Shown here in pieces: positions 1 to 8,487 of a stretch of DNA of 64,000 bases. Origin of the DNA: Levilactobacillus lanxiensis. GTDB taxonomy: Bacteria > Bacillota > Bacilli > Lactobacillales > Lactobacillaceae. The translations under genes were made by a program, and so were the position numbers. The notes under the pieces were generated by a model. That model was not told the DNA's origin, did not search any database, and was given only the letters and a program-made list of their open reading frames with translations. Positions within the stretch are counted from its first letter, which is position 1, and each line of letters opens with the position of its first letter. The stretch spans positions 1 through 64,000 of the forward strand of contig NZ_BOLN01000004.1 of assembly GCF_016861655.1 (NCBI RefSeq). The letters are read 5' to 3'.

Positions 1-55
1 GCAGCGTTGTGAGACGTGAAGCGGACCAGTACTAATCGGTCGAGGACTTAACCAA
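1..55 (+). rRNA. 23S ribosomal RNA, 3' end (partial)
   Basis: The first 55 bases match the well conserved 3' terminus of bacterial 23S rRNA, ending in the usual GAGGACTTAACCAA. Only the tail is in the window; the rest of the operon lies to the left. 5S and two tRNAs follow in the standard order of a Lactobacillaceae rrn operon. Confidence 0.95.
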
Positions 56-129
56 GTTGAAAAACGTGGTGTTCTCTATAGAAAATAATTTGATGATATC
101 TAGTTTTGAGGGAATAAGTTCTCTTATAG

Positions 130-246
<117 letters not shown>

Positions 247-252
247 GATTAT

Positions 253-325
253 TCCGGCATAGCTCAGTTGGTAGAGCACCTGACTGTTAATCAGGTTGTC
301 GACGGTTCGAGCCCGCCTGCCGGAG
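253..325 (+). tRNA. tRNA-Asn (GTT)
   Basis: Full cloverleaf: acceptor TCCGGCA/TGCCGGA, D-arm AGCTCAGTTGGTAGAGC, anticodon loop with GTT, T-arm with GGTTCGAGCCC. It lies 6 nt after the 5S gene and is probably co-transcribed with the rrn operon. Confidence 0.97.
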
Positions 326-354
326 TCGGGTTAACCTGGTTAGCCAGTTGATAT

Positions 355-427
355 GCCGGCTTAGCTCAGCTGGTAGAGCATCGGTATCGTAAACCGAGGG
401 TCGGGGATTCGAATTCCTCAGCCGGCA
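355..427 (+). tRNA. tRNA-Thr (CGT)
   Basis: Acceptor GCCGGCT/AGCCGGC, standard D-arm, anticodon stem TCGGT/ACCGA around loop ATCGTAA (anticodon CGT, reads ACG), and T-arm loop TTCGAAT. It is the last gene of the rrn-tRNA transcript before the terminator. Confidence 0.95.
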
Positions 428-435
428 TCAAAGTA

Positions 436-466
436 GTCGTTGGTCGTAGACCAGCGGCTTTTTTTG
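436..466 (+). terminator. Intrinsic terminator of the rrn-tRNA operon
   Basis: A 10-bp stem (436-445 with 449-458, two G-U pairs) with a 3-nt loop, followed directly by a run of seven T. Confidence 0.92.
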
Positions 467-524
467 TGCTTTCATAAAATGAATAGCCAATTGAAAGCCA
501 AAATGTCATTAACCTGTATTACAC

Positions 525-558
525 AATTGGTATAGTCATCTGAAAATAATTGGTATAG
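525..558 (+). promoter_or_regulatory. Two direct copies of a NagR/GntR-type operator half (AATTGGTATAG)
   Basis: AATTGGTATAG occurs at 525-535 and again at 548-558, 23 bp apart. It resembles the left half of the known NagR/YvoA 'dre' operator of Bacillus (ATTGGTATAGA...). The copies lie upstream of the EIIB-like gene promoter. A GntR/UTRA regulator is encoded at 19070 in this window, so this gene may be in its regulon; that link is inference. Confidence 0.55.
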
Positions 559-625
559 AACTAAGAATGCCGGTTTGAAGCTGATTAGGATAATAAATTA
601 AATATTGATTTATTTGATAAACCTA

Positions 626-654
626 TTGTGGTCTACTCATGAAAGTGCTATCCT
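626..654 (+). promoter_or_regulatory. Sigma-A promoter for the EIIB-like gene
   Basis: TTGTGG at 626-631 and TATCCT at 649-654 are separated by 17 nt. The predicted start is near 661, about 34 nt ahead of the coding region. Confidence 0.55.
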
Positions 655-694
655 ATATTTATCGAATAGAGATACGAAAAAGGGAGAGGTCATC

Positions 695-1015
695 ATGAAA
701 AACGTCTTATTATTATCCGGAAATGAAAATTCAAGTCATTTATTTTTAGGTGAAGCCAAACGAACTGCAGAAACTCGGCAAGCACCGTTGTGCTTTAAGG
801 CGGCTGTGATGGCTGACTTGACTCCTGAACTGTTGGCAGAGCAAGACTTGATCCTGTTAGCCCCACAAACGGCTAACGCTGCTGATACGGCGGCCATGAA
901 TACCCAGGTCCCAACCGTTGATATTCCTAACGACATCTATGGCTGGTTAAACGGTCAGGCCTTGGTTAAGTTTGCTTGTGGCAAATTAAACTTAGTACCA
1001 GCTGCTGCCATCTAA
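695..1015 (+). CDS. PTS lactose/cellobiose EIIB-like protein lacking the active-site Cys
   Basis: 106 residues, the size of a stand-alone EIIB of the lactose/cellobiose family. The start is ATG 695, just after AGGGAGAGG; an upstream in-frame ATG has no ribosome site. The fold cues are a first beta strand KNVLLLSG, the DLILLAPQ strand, and a C-terminal segment with PTVDIP and YGWLNG that resembles EIIB. In normal EIIB the first loop is C-S-A-G-M-S-T-S and the Cys carries the phosphate; here it reads SGNENSS. The only Cys residues are in the middle and near the C-terminus. No EIIA or EIIC gene is adjacent. It is therefore unlikely to transfer phosphate and may be a regulatory or decayed paralogue. 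A strong terminator follows. Confidence 0.65.
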   Translation: MKNVLLLSGNENSSHLFLGEAKRTAETRQAPLCFKAAVMADLTPELLAEQDLILLAPQTANAADTAAMNTQVPTVDIPNDIYGWLNGQALVKFACGKLNLVPAAAI

Positions 1016-1030
1016 ATTAGAATTCCGCGT

Positions 1031-1065
1031 GGGACGCCTTGTGAATCTGCAGGGCGTCTTTTTTT
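1031..1065 (+). terminator. Intrinsic terminator after the EIIB-like gene
   Basis: GACGCC (1033-1038) pairs with GGCGTC (1053-1058), followed by seven T. Confidence 0.85.
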
Positions 1066-1253
1066 ATGTCGACTGAACACCTTATTAGGGGCACAGAGGG
1101 TAATTAAAACGAATTTTATACATAAATTTCTTAATATTTTGAATGAGGCGGAAATGAATAAAAAATAAGAAGATTGCATGAGACGACTAATAATTTCATC
1201 ATTGTTTTTTGTCGGACGCCAAAGGAATGAAGACGTTTTTATTCGGAAAACCG

Positions 1254-1282
1254 TTGCGTAACGGGAGTTCGTGCAGTATAAT
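1254..1282 (+). promoter_or_regulatory. Sigma-A promoter for the peptide transporter gene
   Basis: TTGCGT (1254-1259), a 17-nt spacer, then TATAAT (1277-1282). This leaves a 5' leader of roughly 108 nt before the TTG start at 1397. The rest of 1066-1253 is AT-rich and shows no gene that I can support. Confidence 0.7.
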
Positions 1283-1396
1283 TACTACTATGTTTTATTA
1301 GAGGTCTATGAGACACCGTCGCCATCAGTTTTTACGATGTGCATTGCGGAAAATAAAATTATTCATTTTCAGAAATGCAATGGAGGTATTATCGTT

Positions 1397-2881
1397 TTGA
1401 ATAACAAACCAGAACCAAGCACCACTACCGACCGAACATTCTTCGGTCAACCGCGTGGGTTATCAACGCTGTTCTTCACTGAAATGTGGGAACGGTTCAG
1501 TTACTACGGTATGCGGGCTATCCTGATCTACTACATGTACTACTCAGTGACTAAGGGTGGGTTAGGCTTTAGCCAAGCAACCGCTGCGTCCGTGATGTCT
1601 ATTTACGGATCCATGGTTTACTTGTCCTCAGTTCTTGGGGGCTACATGAGTGACCGTGTCTGGGGAAGTCGGAAGACCGTCTTCATCGGTGGTGTCCTGA
1701 TTATGTTCGGGCACATTGCCTTGTCTGTGCCGGCCGGTTCCATGGCGCTCTTCATCTCAATCCTCTTGATTGTCTTGGGGACTGGGCTGTTGAAGCCTAA
1801 CGTTTCCGAAATGGTTGGGGGACTTTACGATGAGGGCGATACGCGGCGTGATGCTGGGTTCACCATCTTCGTCTTCGGGATTAACCTGGGGTCCTTGGTC
1901 GCACCGCTCTTAGTTGGGTGGTTAGGCCTGAAATACAACTTCCATTTAGGGTTCTCCTTGGCCGCTATTGGGATGTTCTTGGGTCTGGTTCAATACTGGA
2001 TCGGTGGGAAGAAGTACTTGAGTAAGGATAGCCTTTACCCAACCGACCCACTGGAACCCGGTGACATGAAGAAGCTGACCGTTCGTGGGACCATTGGTTT
2101 GGTTGCTTTCGCATTGGTCATCATCTTGATGTACCTCTTAGGTTCACTGAACTTAAACAACTTCGTGCTCTTATTATCCGTTATCGCGATTGCTGCACCA
2201 GTCGTTTACTTCACTATTTTCTTAACGAGTAAAAAAGTTACCAGCACTGAACGGAAGCACGTGTGGGCTTACTTAGGCCTGTTCATCGCTGCCATGATCT
2301 TCTGGGCAATTGAAGAACAAGGGTCATCTGTGTTGGCCTTATTCGCTGCCAACCAGACGAACAACCATTTCTTAGGCATCCACATTTTGCCATCTTGGTA
2401 CCAAATGTTAAACCCATTGTTCATCTTGATCTACACGCCATTCTTCGCTGCAATGTGGAACCGTTGGGGTAAGAAACAACCTAGCTCACCAGCCAAGTTT
2501 GCAACTGGGATGCTGTTCGCTGGGGCTTCTTACCTGATCATGGTGATTCCCGTTGTCATGTTCGGGACGGACGCCCGGGTCAGTCCGCTTTGGTTAGTTG
2601 GTAGCTGGGCAGTTGTTGAAATTGCCGAACTGTTGATTTCACCAATCGGATTGTCCGTGACGACCAAGTTAGCACCAAAGGCGTTCCAATCTCAAATGAT
2701 GAGTATGTGGTTCTTAGCCGATGCTGCTGGACAAGCCGTTAACGCGCAAATCGTTAAGTTATACACGCCAGAAAACGAAGCAGCTTACTTCATGGGCGTG
2801 GCCATCGTGGCCATCGTCGCTGGGCTGATTATGTTTGCCCTGGTTAAACCAATTAAGAACTTAATGGCCGGAATTAAATAA
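1397..2881 (+). CDS. dtpT: POT/PTR family proton-coupled di-/tripeptide transporter (DtpT-like)
   Basis: 494 residues, typical for bacterial POT carriers. The N-terminus has the family signature FFTEMWERFSYYGMRAILIYY (helix 1, with the E-x-x-E-R-F-x-Y-Y proton-coupling motif), then further membrane helices including a GTGLLKPNVSEMVG segment matching the second POT signature. It imports small peptides with protons. The start is TTG 1397, because GGAGGT lies 9 nt upstream and the product then begins like known lactobacillar DtpT (MNNKPE...); the longer reading frame from 1271 has no ribosome site. It is monocistronic between a promoter and a terminator. Very confident on family; the symbol is by homology. 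Confidence 0.93.
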   Translation: MNNKPEPSTTTDRTFFGQPRGLSTLFFTEMWERFSYYGMRAILIYYMYYSVTKGGLGFSQATAASVMSIYGSMVYLSSVLGGYMSDRVWGSRKTVFIGGVLIMFGHIALSVPAGSMALFISILLIVLGTGLLKPNVSEMVGGLYDEGDTRRDAGFTIFVFGINLGSLVAPLLVGWLGLKYNFHLGFSLAAIGMFLGLVQYWIGGKKYLSKDSLYPTDPLEPGDMKKLTVRGTIGLVAFALVIILMYLLGSLNLNNFVLLLSVIAIAAPVVYFTIFLTSKKVTSTERKHVWAYLGLFIAAMIFWAIEEQGSSVLALFAANQTNNHFLGIHILPSWYQMLNPLFILIYTPFFAAMWNRWGKKQPSSPAKFATGMLFAGASYLIMVIPVVMFGTDARVSPLWLVGSWAVVEIAELLISPIGLSVTTKLAPKAFQSQMMSMWFLADAAGQAVNAQIVKLYTPENEAAYFMGVAIVAIVAGLIMFALVKPIKNLMAGIK

Positions 2882-2898
2882 TTTGTTTCTGGCGAAAA

Positions 2899-2929
2899 AG
2901 TGCTACTCTATGATGGAGTGGCATTTTTT
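2899..2929 (+). terminator. Intrinsic terminator after dtpT
   Basis: TGCTACTC (2901-2908) pairs with GAGTGGCA (with one G-U), followed by six T. Confidence 0.85.
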
Positions 2930-2959
2930 GTGCGGCTATATTTGAAAGGGGGCGACGAC

Positions 2960-3775
2960 GTGGTTAAGGTGGCCATGATCAGTGACTTACATTTAGACAT
3001 CAACCAGCAGGACGCAGAGGCCGTTGCCCAACAGCAGGCGGCGTACCTGACCCAACGGAACGTGGGACTGTATTTAATCGCCGGTGACGTGACCAATTAC
3101 TTTAGCCAGTCGCTAGCCTTCGTCACCCGGCTACAGGCGTTGTTGGCGCCAGCCAAGGTGCGATTTATTGCGGGGAACCATGACATGTTACACGACATCA
3201 CGTACGCGGGCTTAGAATCGTCGCAGACGCCCGTTTACTTCCATCGTGGGTCTTTAGACCTTCCGGGGACTAACTGGCGGGTAATCGGCAATAATGGCTG
3301 GTATGATTATCAATTTGCTAATAACTTGGTCGGACGGAATTTCTTGAGCTGGAAGCGAGCCTTTTGGATCGACAGTACCATTGTGCAGCCTCAAAGTGAC
3401 CCGGAACGGCTGAATCAGGTCGTGGAACAGATGACCGAGCAATTGATACAGGCACAGGTCGCCGGCAAACGGGTCCTGTTTATGACCCACTTTGTCCCGC
3501 GCCAGGACTATATCCGGTATACGGATGACAATCGTTTCTGGAACATGGCCAACGCCATGCTAGGGAGTCCGCGGATTGGGGCCGTTTTGGAAAAATATTC
3601 AGTGGCTGATACTTTATTCGGTCACGTCCACAGCCGCTTCGCCCCCGCAACCTTTGGGCCCACCACGTATTACAATCAAGCGGTGGGGTACCACAATCGG
3701 CGACTCAACGAGTGGTCCCAGCCCGATTTTTTTGTCGAATGGCAGCGTCAATTAAGGATTTTGAATTTAAAATAA
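2960..3775 (+). CDS. Calcineurin-like metallophosphoesterase
   Basis: 271 residues from GTG 2960, which is preceded by GAAAGGGGG. All metal-binding motifs of the family appear in order: DLH near the N-terminus (ISDLHLD), GDVTNY, GNHDM, a histidine in THFVP and GHVHSR near the C-terminus. The enzyme is expected to be a cytoplasmic dinuclear-metal phosphodiesterase or phosphatase; the substrate cannot be read from the sequence. It begins shortly after the dtpT terminator and ends at a terminator whose loop holds the next promoter. Confidence 0.88.
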   Translation: MVKVAMISDLHLDINQQDAEAVAQQQAAYLTQRNVGLYLIAGDVTNYFSQSLAFVTRLQALLAPAKVRFIAGNHDMLHDITYAGLESSQTPVYFHRGSLDLPGTNWRVIGNNGWYDYQFANNLVGRNFLSWKRAFWIDSTIVQPQSDPERLNQVVEQMTEQLIQAQVAGKRVLFMTHFVPRQDYIRYTDDNRFWNMANAMLGSPRIGAVLEKYSVADTLFGHVHSRFAPATFGPTTYYNQAVGYHNRRLNEWSQPDFFVEWQRQLRILNLK

Positions 3776-3778
3776 AAA

Positions 3779-3816
3779 AAACTGCAAAAAAGTCTTGACG
3801 ATTTATGCAGTTTTTT
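3779..3816 (+). terminator. Terminator hairpin after the metallophosphoesterase
   Basis: AAACTGCA (3779-3786) pairs with TGCAGTTT (3806-3813) with a 19-nt loop and a run of T. The loop contains the -35 box of the tRNA promoter. Confidence 0.7.
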
Positions 3817-3823
3817 GTATGAT
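3795..3823 (+). promoter_or_regulatory. Strong promoter for tRNA-Tyr and tRNA-Gln
   Basis: TTGACG (3795-3800), exactly 17 nt, TATGAT (3818-3823). It lies inside and just after the terminator hairpin of the upstream gene, and the predicted start is about 28 nt before tRNA-Tyr. Confidence 0.85.
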
Positions 3824-3857
3824 AGTGTAGTTGATTCGTTACGACGATTCACGTTTT

Positions 3858-3940
3858 GGTGGGGTAGCGAAGTCTGGCTAAACGCGGCGGACTGTAAATC
3901 CGCTCCTTCGGGTTCGGTGGTTCGAATCCACTCCCCACCA
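3858..3940 (+). tRNA. tRNA-Tyr (GTA)
   Basis: Class II cloverleaf with acceptor GGTGGGG/CCCCACC, anticodon loop containing GTA, a long variable arm (CTCCTTCGGGT region) and T-arm GGTTCGAATCC. Confidence 0.96.
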
Positions 3941-3950
3941 TTTTTATTAT

Positions 3951-4022
3951 TGGGCTATAGCCAAGTGGTAAGGCAACAGGTTTTGATCCTGTCATGCGCT
4001 GGTTCGAACCCAGCTAGCCCAA
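3951..4022 (+). tRNA. tRNA-Gln (TTG)
   Basis: Acceptor TGGGCTA/TAGCCCA, anticodon stem ACAGG/CCTGT around loop TTTTGAT (anticodon TTG), T-arm GGTTCGAACCC. It is 10 nt after tRNA-Tyr and co-transcribed. Confidence 0.96.
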
Positions 4023-4029
4023 CTAAGGA

Positions 4030-4057
4030 ACAGTCACGGTGTGTGACTGTTTTTTTT
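4030..4057 (+). terminator. Terminator of the tRNA-Tyr/Gln unit
   Basis: ACAGTCAC (4030-4037) pairs perfectly with GTGACTGT (4043-4050), followed by a long T run. Confidence 0.92.
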
Positions 4058-4084
4058 ATACCTTCATTTATAATTCTAGATTAG

Positions 4085-4115
4085 GGCGCCCGAGGAATTT
4101 CTCGAGCGCCTTTTT
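4085..4115 (+). terminator. Second terminator-like hairpin
   Basis: GGCGC...GAG pairs with CTCGAGCGCC, then TTTTT. It backs up the preceding terminator. Confidence 0.75.
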
Positions 4116-4378
4116 GTGTATCCCGCGAAAATATTTTAAAATTGGACATTTTTGGGCGGTCGTCCTGTAAATGAATCAGTGGCTAGACAAAAACGTGAGA
4201 AAACCGGTGCACTAATCCGGGTTCTGGCGGCGCCAACTGGGTATAGAACATGGCACCAGCAAATTATAGGGACAATCGTTACCCCAGTTTTCAATTTATC
4301 AGCGCTGACAAATAGTTCGTGGGGTGTTAGGATAATCTTAAAAGGGGCAGTCGGTGCTCGTGAAAGGGGTGGCAGTTG
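4116..4378 (+). other. Upstream region of the first adhesin gene, no gene seen
   Basis: AT/GC-mixed intergenic DNA. Short reading frames on both strands overlap one another and lack ribosome sites. AATCGTTACCCC at 4274-4285 recurs almost unchanged at 8336-8348 upstream of the second adhesin and may be a shared control site. Confidence 0.4.
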
Positions 4379-7300
4379 ATGTTTAAGGAAAAATGGCAAC
4401 ATCGTAGTCAAGTTCAGCGGCCTAGTTGTCGGTGGATCTATGCCGGTGTCACCCTAGTGAGCCTAGGGGCAGGGGTCATGCTTGTCACGACGCCGGTCTT
4501 TGCGGATACTCGTGAGACGGCTACCGGCGATGGCACGCCCCAAACGGAGAACGTGATGTCCACCCAAACAACGAGTTCGGTCACGCCGGCTGATGTGTCG
4601 CAGTCTGGACAACTGGAGACCGGTACTAGTACTGGTTCCACTCAGAAAGGCACTGGGACGTCAGACGAGAAGGCGACACCGGAAGATCCGGCTAAACCCG
4701 TGACACCGAGTCCTGAACCGACAACGAAAACGGCACCAACGACTGGGACGATACCAGAGACGCCCGCGACAACTGATACGCCGACGCGGACGACGGTGAC
4801 CTCCAAGCTAACAGTTTCGACTGAGAAAACAACCACGGCAATCAAGCCATCGTTTCGAGCGGCTCGTTATTTACTAGCGAGAGGCGCGGCGCAACCAACG
4901 GGGCAAGACGAGCCGGCGACTGAAGATTCAGCGACCACGACACCCAATAGCACACCTGCGGGCGATGTGCCGACAGCGCCAGCCACAACGGCAGCGGTGA
5001 CCACGACTTCTGACGCCGACACGCAGTCTGCCTTGGCCTACACGTTAAATGACGGCAAGGACGGCTATGTGGTGACGGGCTTTGCCAATCAGACGCACGG
5101 CACGCAGATTACGATTCCGGATACCTATTTAAACTTGCCGGTCACAGAGATTGCTGCGAATGCCTTTAATGGGGCCGGACTGACGGATGTGACGTTGGGG
5201 CAGAACCTACAGGTCATTTGGGACCATGCATTTGCGAATAACCAATTAAAAACGATTAAATTTACGAGTGGCATCTGGTCCGTGGGGGCCGGAGCGTTTG
5301 CCAATAACGACTTGGTGACGGTTGATCTGGGGAACCTGCAGCAGATCAACACTGGCGCCTTTCAGAGTAATCAGCTTCAGCAGTTAGTTCTTCCCGATTC
5401 GGTGACTAGTATTGCGGATGATGCCTTTGAAAATAATACGATTCAGTCTTTGACATTGAGTCAAAAGGTCGTCTCGATTGGGACGGCGGCATTTGCGAAT
5501 AACCAGATTCAGGGACACCTGGTGTTACCTGAGACGCTGACCGCGCTGGGGGTTCAAGCCTTTGCCAATAATCAACTGACTGGGCTGACCTTAGACGCCG
5601 GTCTGAACCTATTGAACACCGGCGTTTTTGCCAATAACCAACTGACCGGTACGTTAACGATTCCCGCGACCATCACCAGTATTGGGGATGACGCCTTCGA
5701 TATGAATCAACTGACTGGATTGAAGCTGGATGACAGCGTGACGTCGATTGGGACGGCCGCGTTTGCCCATAATCGAATAGCTGGGTCACTTAACTTACCA
5801 GCCAGCCTGACGTACCTGGGGGACCAAGCCTTCTGGGATAATCAGCTGGGTAGCGTGACGTTGAATGACAAATTGACGGAGATTGGGCCACAAACGTTTG
5901 CCGATAATCAGCTGACGGGTACCCTGAATCTCCCCGACAGCATCTTAAACGTGGGGACGGCGGCCTTTGCCAATAACCAACTGACCGGTTTGACCGGTGG
6001 GACCAAGCTAAACACGATTGAAAAATATGCTTTTTATGGGAATAAATTGACCGGGACGCTGGCGTTATCGGATGAGCTAACGAGTATTGCCGAGTCTGCC
6101 TTTGCCGGTGGGAACCAACTGACCGGTTTGACCGGTGGGACCAAGCTAAAAACGATTGAAAAGTATGCCTTCTATGGGAATAAATTGACCAGGACGCTGG
6201 CGTTATCGGATGAGCTAACGAGTATTGGCGAGTCTGCCTTTGCCGGCGGGAACCAACTGACCGGTTTGACCGGTGGGACCAAGCTAAAAACGATTGAAAA
6301 GTATGCCTTCTATGGGAATAAATTGACCAGGACGCTGGCGTTATCGGATGAGCTAACGAGTATTGGCGAGTCTGCCTTTGCCGGCGGGAACCAACTGACC
6401 GGTTTGACCGGTGGGACCAAGCTAAAAACGATTGAAAAGTATGCCTTCTATGGGAATAAATTGACTGGGACACTGACGTTGTCGGATGAGCTGACGAGTA
6501 TTGCCGAGTCTGCCTTTGCCGGTGGGAACCAATTGACGCGCCTTGAGCTGGGGACGGCCCCGTTGTCAACGATTGAAACCAATGCGTTTGCCAATAATAA
6601 CTTAACGGGTGTTCTGAATTTTCCAGATACGCTGACCAACATCGGAGCTGATGCATTCGTGAATAACCAATTGACCGGTTTGACCTTTGGAACCGGCTTG
6701 GTGACCGTTGATGATGAAGCGTTTGAACATAATCAACTAAGTGGGACCCTGACGCTGGGCGATAACGTTCATGATGTTGGGAAATATGCGTTTGCTTATA
6801 ACAAGCTGGCTGACCTCGAAATGGGGTCGGACATGAACAGTCTGGAAAATTATTCGTTTGCTTATAATAGCTTGCAGAAAATCAATGCTAGCCGTCAGAT
6901 TGGGACGATTGGCGACTATGCCTTTGCTGGTCAGAAACTGTTGAAGGCGGGAGTCACTGAGGCTACGGTTATGAATCAAGCTGGTCAGATGACAACGGTT
7001 GTTTCTGGCGTAAAAAAGGCTATCCGGGACGAATTGGGGATGGCCAACCTTGATATCGCGGGGCTCACGTTTATTTTCACCGATAATCAACAAAAATTAG
7101 TGTACGATGTAGGGACAGATACGCTGACCCTGCCAATCGTTCCAGATAAGGCAGATACAAGCGAGGTACCAGACTGGATGCAGAGCGGAAATATTGTGTT
7201 GAGTCTGACCACTGAGAGTGTAGATACTGGTAGCTACGGGGTCGAAAACCTCATGCTGAGCCTGGACCGGTGGGTGACGGCGGCCGTCGACATTCCTAGT

Positions 7301-8110
7301 AACCTGAAGGATGAAGGCATGAGAGACCTGGTAGTCTACTATCACGCAGATAAAGTGGCTGATCAGACGGCGGAGATTGGTGGACAGGAGATTCAGGTTA
7401 AGGTGCCTAATATCCCGGATTATACCGCTGACAAACAGACGATTCGCGCAATTGCTAATGTTGATGGGACAATTAGTCCACTGGAATCCGTTATCTATAC
7501 CAACCAGAAAAGCGGATCCGGTAAGGATAGTGAGCCGACAACCGGTAATCAGCCAAGTACGCCAGGCGGCACTGACAAGCCAACCACCCCTGTAACGCCA
7601 GTTAACCCGGGAAATACGCCCGGTGGTGATTCGGCCGTGACGCCAACGACGCCCGTTATCACGCCGACAACGGGTGGCGATAAGGCCATTCCTTATCCAC
7701 ATAACTTTGACGGTGGAAAATCGCAGACAAAGAAGGGTTCGGACACACATCAGACTGGTGTCGTTTCACCGAAGTTGGCCATTGACGGGCCAAACTGGCA
7801 ACTGAAACGCGTCGTGCCGCAACGCTTGACGACAACCGCTATCCGGCAACGGGGCACCATGCGGACAACAGTCGCTACGCCAGGGTATCGGGTTAACTCG
7901 CAGTTTGAGGTTGACCAGGTTACCCGGACAGAGCAGCAGTCTTCAGCTGACTTGCAAGCCACAAATCCAGCACGGACGTCGGCGTCAGCTGATAACCAAC
8001 AGGCGTTGCCACAAACCAATGAACACGCAACCGGTTGGCAGTGGCTAGGGACGATGTTGCTGGTCGGATTGAGTTGGTTAGGGTTAGCTCACAAGCGAAA
8101 TCACAATTAA
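4379..8110 (+). CDS. LPQT-anchored BspA-type leucine-rich-repeat surface protein 1
   Basis: About 1243 residues. ATG 4379 follows AAAGGGGTGG; a TTG directly before it is also possible. Order: signal peptide with a hydrophobic core (VTLVSLGAGVMLVTTPVFA), a long Thr/Ser/Pro-rich stalk to about residue 215, then roughly 25 BspA/LRR_5 repeats with the recurring pattern AFANNQLTGL, a non-repetitive domain at about residues 860-1040, a Thr/Pro-rich wall-spanning region, and the sorting signal LPQTN followed by a hydrophobic helix and KRNHN tail. Sortase A would link it to peptidoglycan. BspA repeats are generally found in adhesins. Four near-identical 46-residue units sit at 5983-6534. It is the first of three related tandem genes. 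Confidence 0.9.
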   Translation: MFKEKWQHRSQVQRPSCRWIYAGVTLVSLGAGVMLVTTPVFADTRETATGDGTPQTENVMSTQTTSSVTPADVSQSGQLETGTSTGSTQKGTGTSDEKATPEDPAKPVTPSPEPTTKTAPTTGTIPETPATTDTPTRTTVTSKLTVSTEKTTTAIKPSFRAARYLLARGAAQPTGQDEPATEDSATTTPNSTPAGDVPTAPATTAAVTTTSDADTQSALAYTLNDGKDGYVVTGFANQTHGTQITIPDTYLNLPVTEIAANAFNGAGLTDVTLGQNLQVIWDHAFANNQLKTIKFTSGIWSVGAGAFANNDLVTVDLGNLQQINTGAFQSNQLQQLVLPDSVTSIADDAFENNTIQSLTLSQKVVSIGTAAFANNQIQGHLVLPETLTALGVQAFANNQLTGLTLDAGLNLLNTGVFANNQLTGTLTIPATITSIGDDAFDMNQLTGLKLDDSVTSIGTAAFAHNRIAGSLNLPASLTYLGDQAFWDNQLGSVTLNDKLTEIGPQTFADNQLTGTLNLPDSILNVGTAAFANNQLTGLTGGTKLNTIEKYAFYGNKLTGTLALSDELTSIAESAFAGGNQLTGLTGGTKLKTIEKYAFYGNKLTRTLALSDELTSIGESAFAGGNQLTGLTGGTKLKTIEKYAFYGNKLTRTLALSDELTSIGESAFAGGNQLTGLTGGTKLKTIEKYAFYGNKLTGTLTLSDELTSIAESAFAGGNQLTRLELGTAPLSTIETNAFANNNLTGVLNFPDTLTNIGADAFVNNQLTGLTFGTGLVTVDDEAFEHNQLSGTLTLGDNVHDVGKYAFAYNKLADLEMGSDMNSLENYSFAYNSLQKINASRQIGTIGDYAFAGQKLLKAGVTEATVMNQAGQMTTVVSGVKKAIRDELGMANLDIAGLTFIFTDNQQKLVYDVGTDTLTLPIVPDKADTSEVPDWMQSGNIVLSLTTESVDTGSYGVENLMLSLDRWVTAAVDIPSNLKDEGMRDLVVYYHADKVADQTAEIGGQEIQVKVPNIPDYTADKQTIRAIANVDGTISPLESVIYTNQKSGSGKDSEPTTGNQPSTPGGTDKPTTPVTPVNPGNTPGGDSAVTPTTPVITPTTGGDKAIPYPHNFDGGKSQTKKGSDTHQTGVVSPKLAIDGPNWQLKRVVPQRLTTTAIRQRGTMRTTVATPGYRVNSQFEVDQVTRTEQQSSADLQATNPARTSASADNQQALPQTNEHATGWQWLGTMLLVGLSWLGLAHKRNHN
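5983..6534 (+). repeat. Four tandem 138-bp repeats inside adhesin 1
   Basis: GACCGGTTTGACCGGTGGGA starts at 5983, 6121, 6259 and 6397, so the unit is exactly 138 bp (46 residues) and in frame. Copies 2 and 3 are almost identical, including a shared AGG that turns a G codon to R; the fourth drifts at its end. This is typical of slippage or unequal recombination. Confidence 0.93.
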
Positions 8111-8125
8111 ATTTAACGTTATACC

Positions 8126-8168
8126 AGTACGATTGACACGCTTTCTGTGTGTTGACCGTACTTTTTTG
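8126..8168 (+). terminator. Terminator after adhesin 1
   Basis: AGTACG (8126-8131) pairs with CGTACT (8157-8162), with an inner ACACG/TGTGT helix, followed by TTTTTT. Confidence 0.7.
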
Positions 8169-8487
8169 TGAATTTTTTTAATTTTCAGAAAAAAGTTTTT
8201 TCACCACACTTCTCTGGTTGTGTCACGAGATTGCTCTGAAGTGATTCGGTTGTGCTCAAGTAAATAAGCAAAGTCACTAATTGTGGTAGGTGTGGGGAAA
8301 AATTGTTTTGATAATAAATATCTGCATATAGCGGTAATCGTTATCCCCCTTGGCAATTAAGTCACACTGGTGTTTTGGTTAAGTCGTGATAGTATGAATA
8401 TCATAGAATATTTTGCATAAGCAACTAATGCGAAACGGAACGGTCTATAAACTAATCACTCAAGGACACCAGCGAAGGGAAGATAGT
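8169..8487 (+). other. Intergenic region between adhesins 1 and 2
   Basis: AT-rich, no convincing gene. It holds AATCGTTATCCCC (8336-8348), a near copy of a motif upstream of adhesin 1, and the ribosome site GAAGGGA shortly before the ATG at 8488. No clear -35/-10 pair. Confidence 0.4.

Noticed and set aside
3815-4084. Reading frame across tRNA-Tyr and tRNA-Gln
   Set aside because: Overlaps two clear tRNAs and the tRNA terminator.
5983-6534. 138-bp repeats as a CRISPR array
   Set aside because: Units are contiguous without spacers, in frame in an LRR protein, and no cas genes are near.
5790-6656. 288-codon minus-strand frame with internal repeats inside adhesin 1
   Set aside because: Its repeats are the antisense of the 138-bp units; no start signal, and the sense strand has a full gene.
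7097-7750. 217-codon minus-strand frame in adhesin 1
   Set aside because: Antisense shadow of a well supported gene; no ribosome site.
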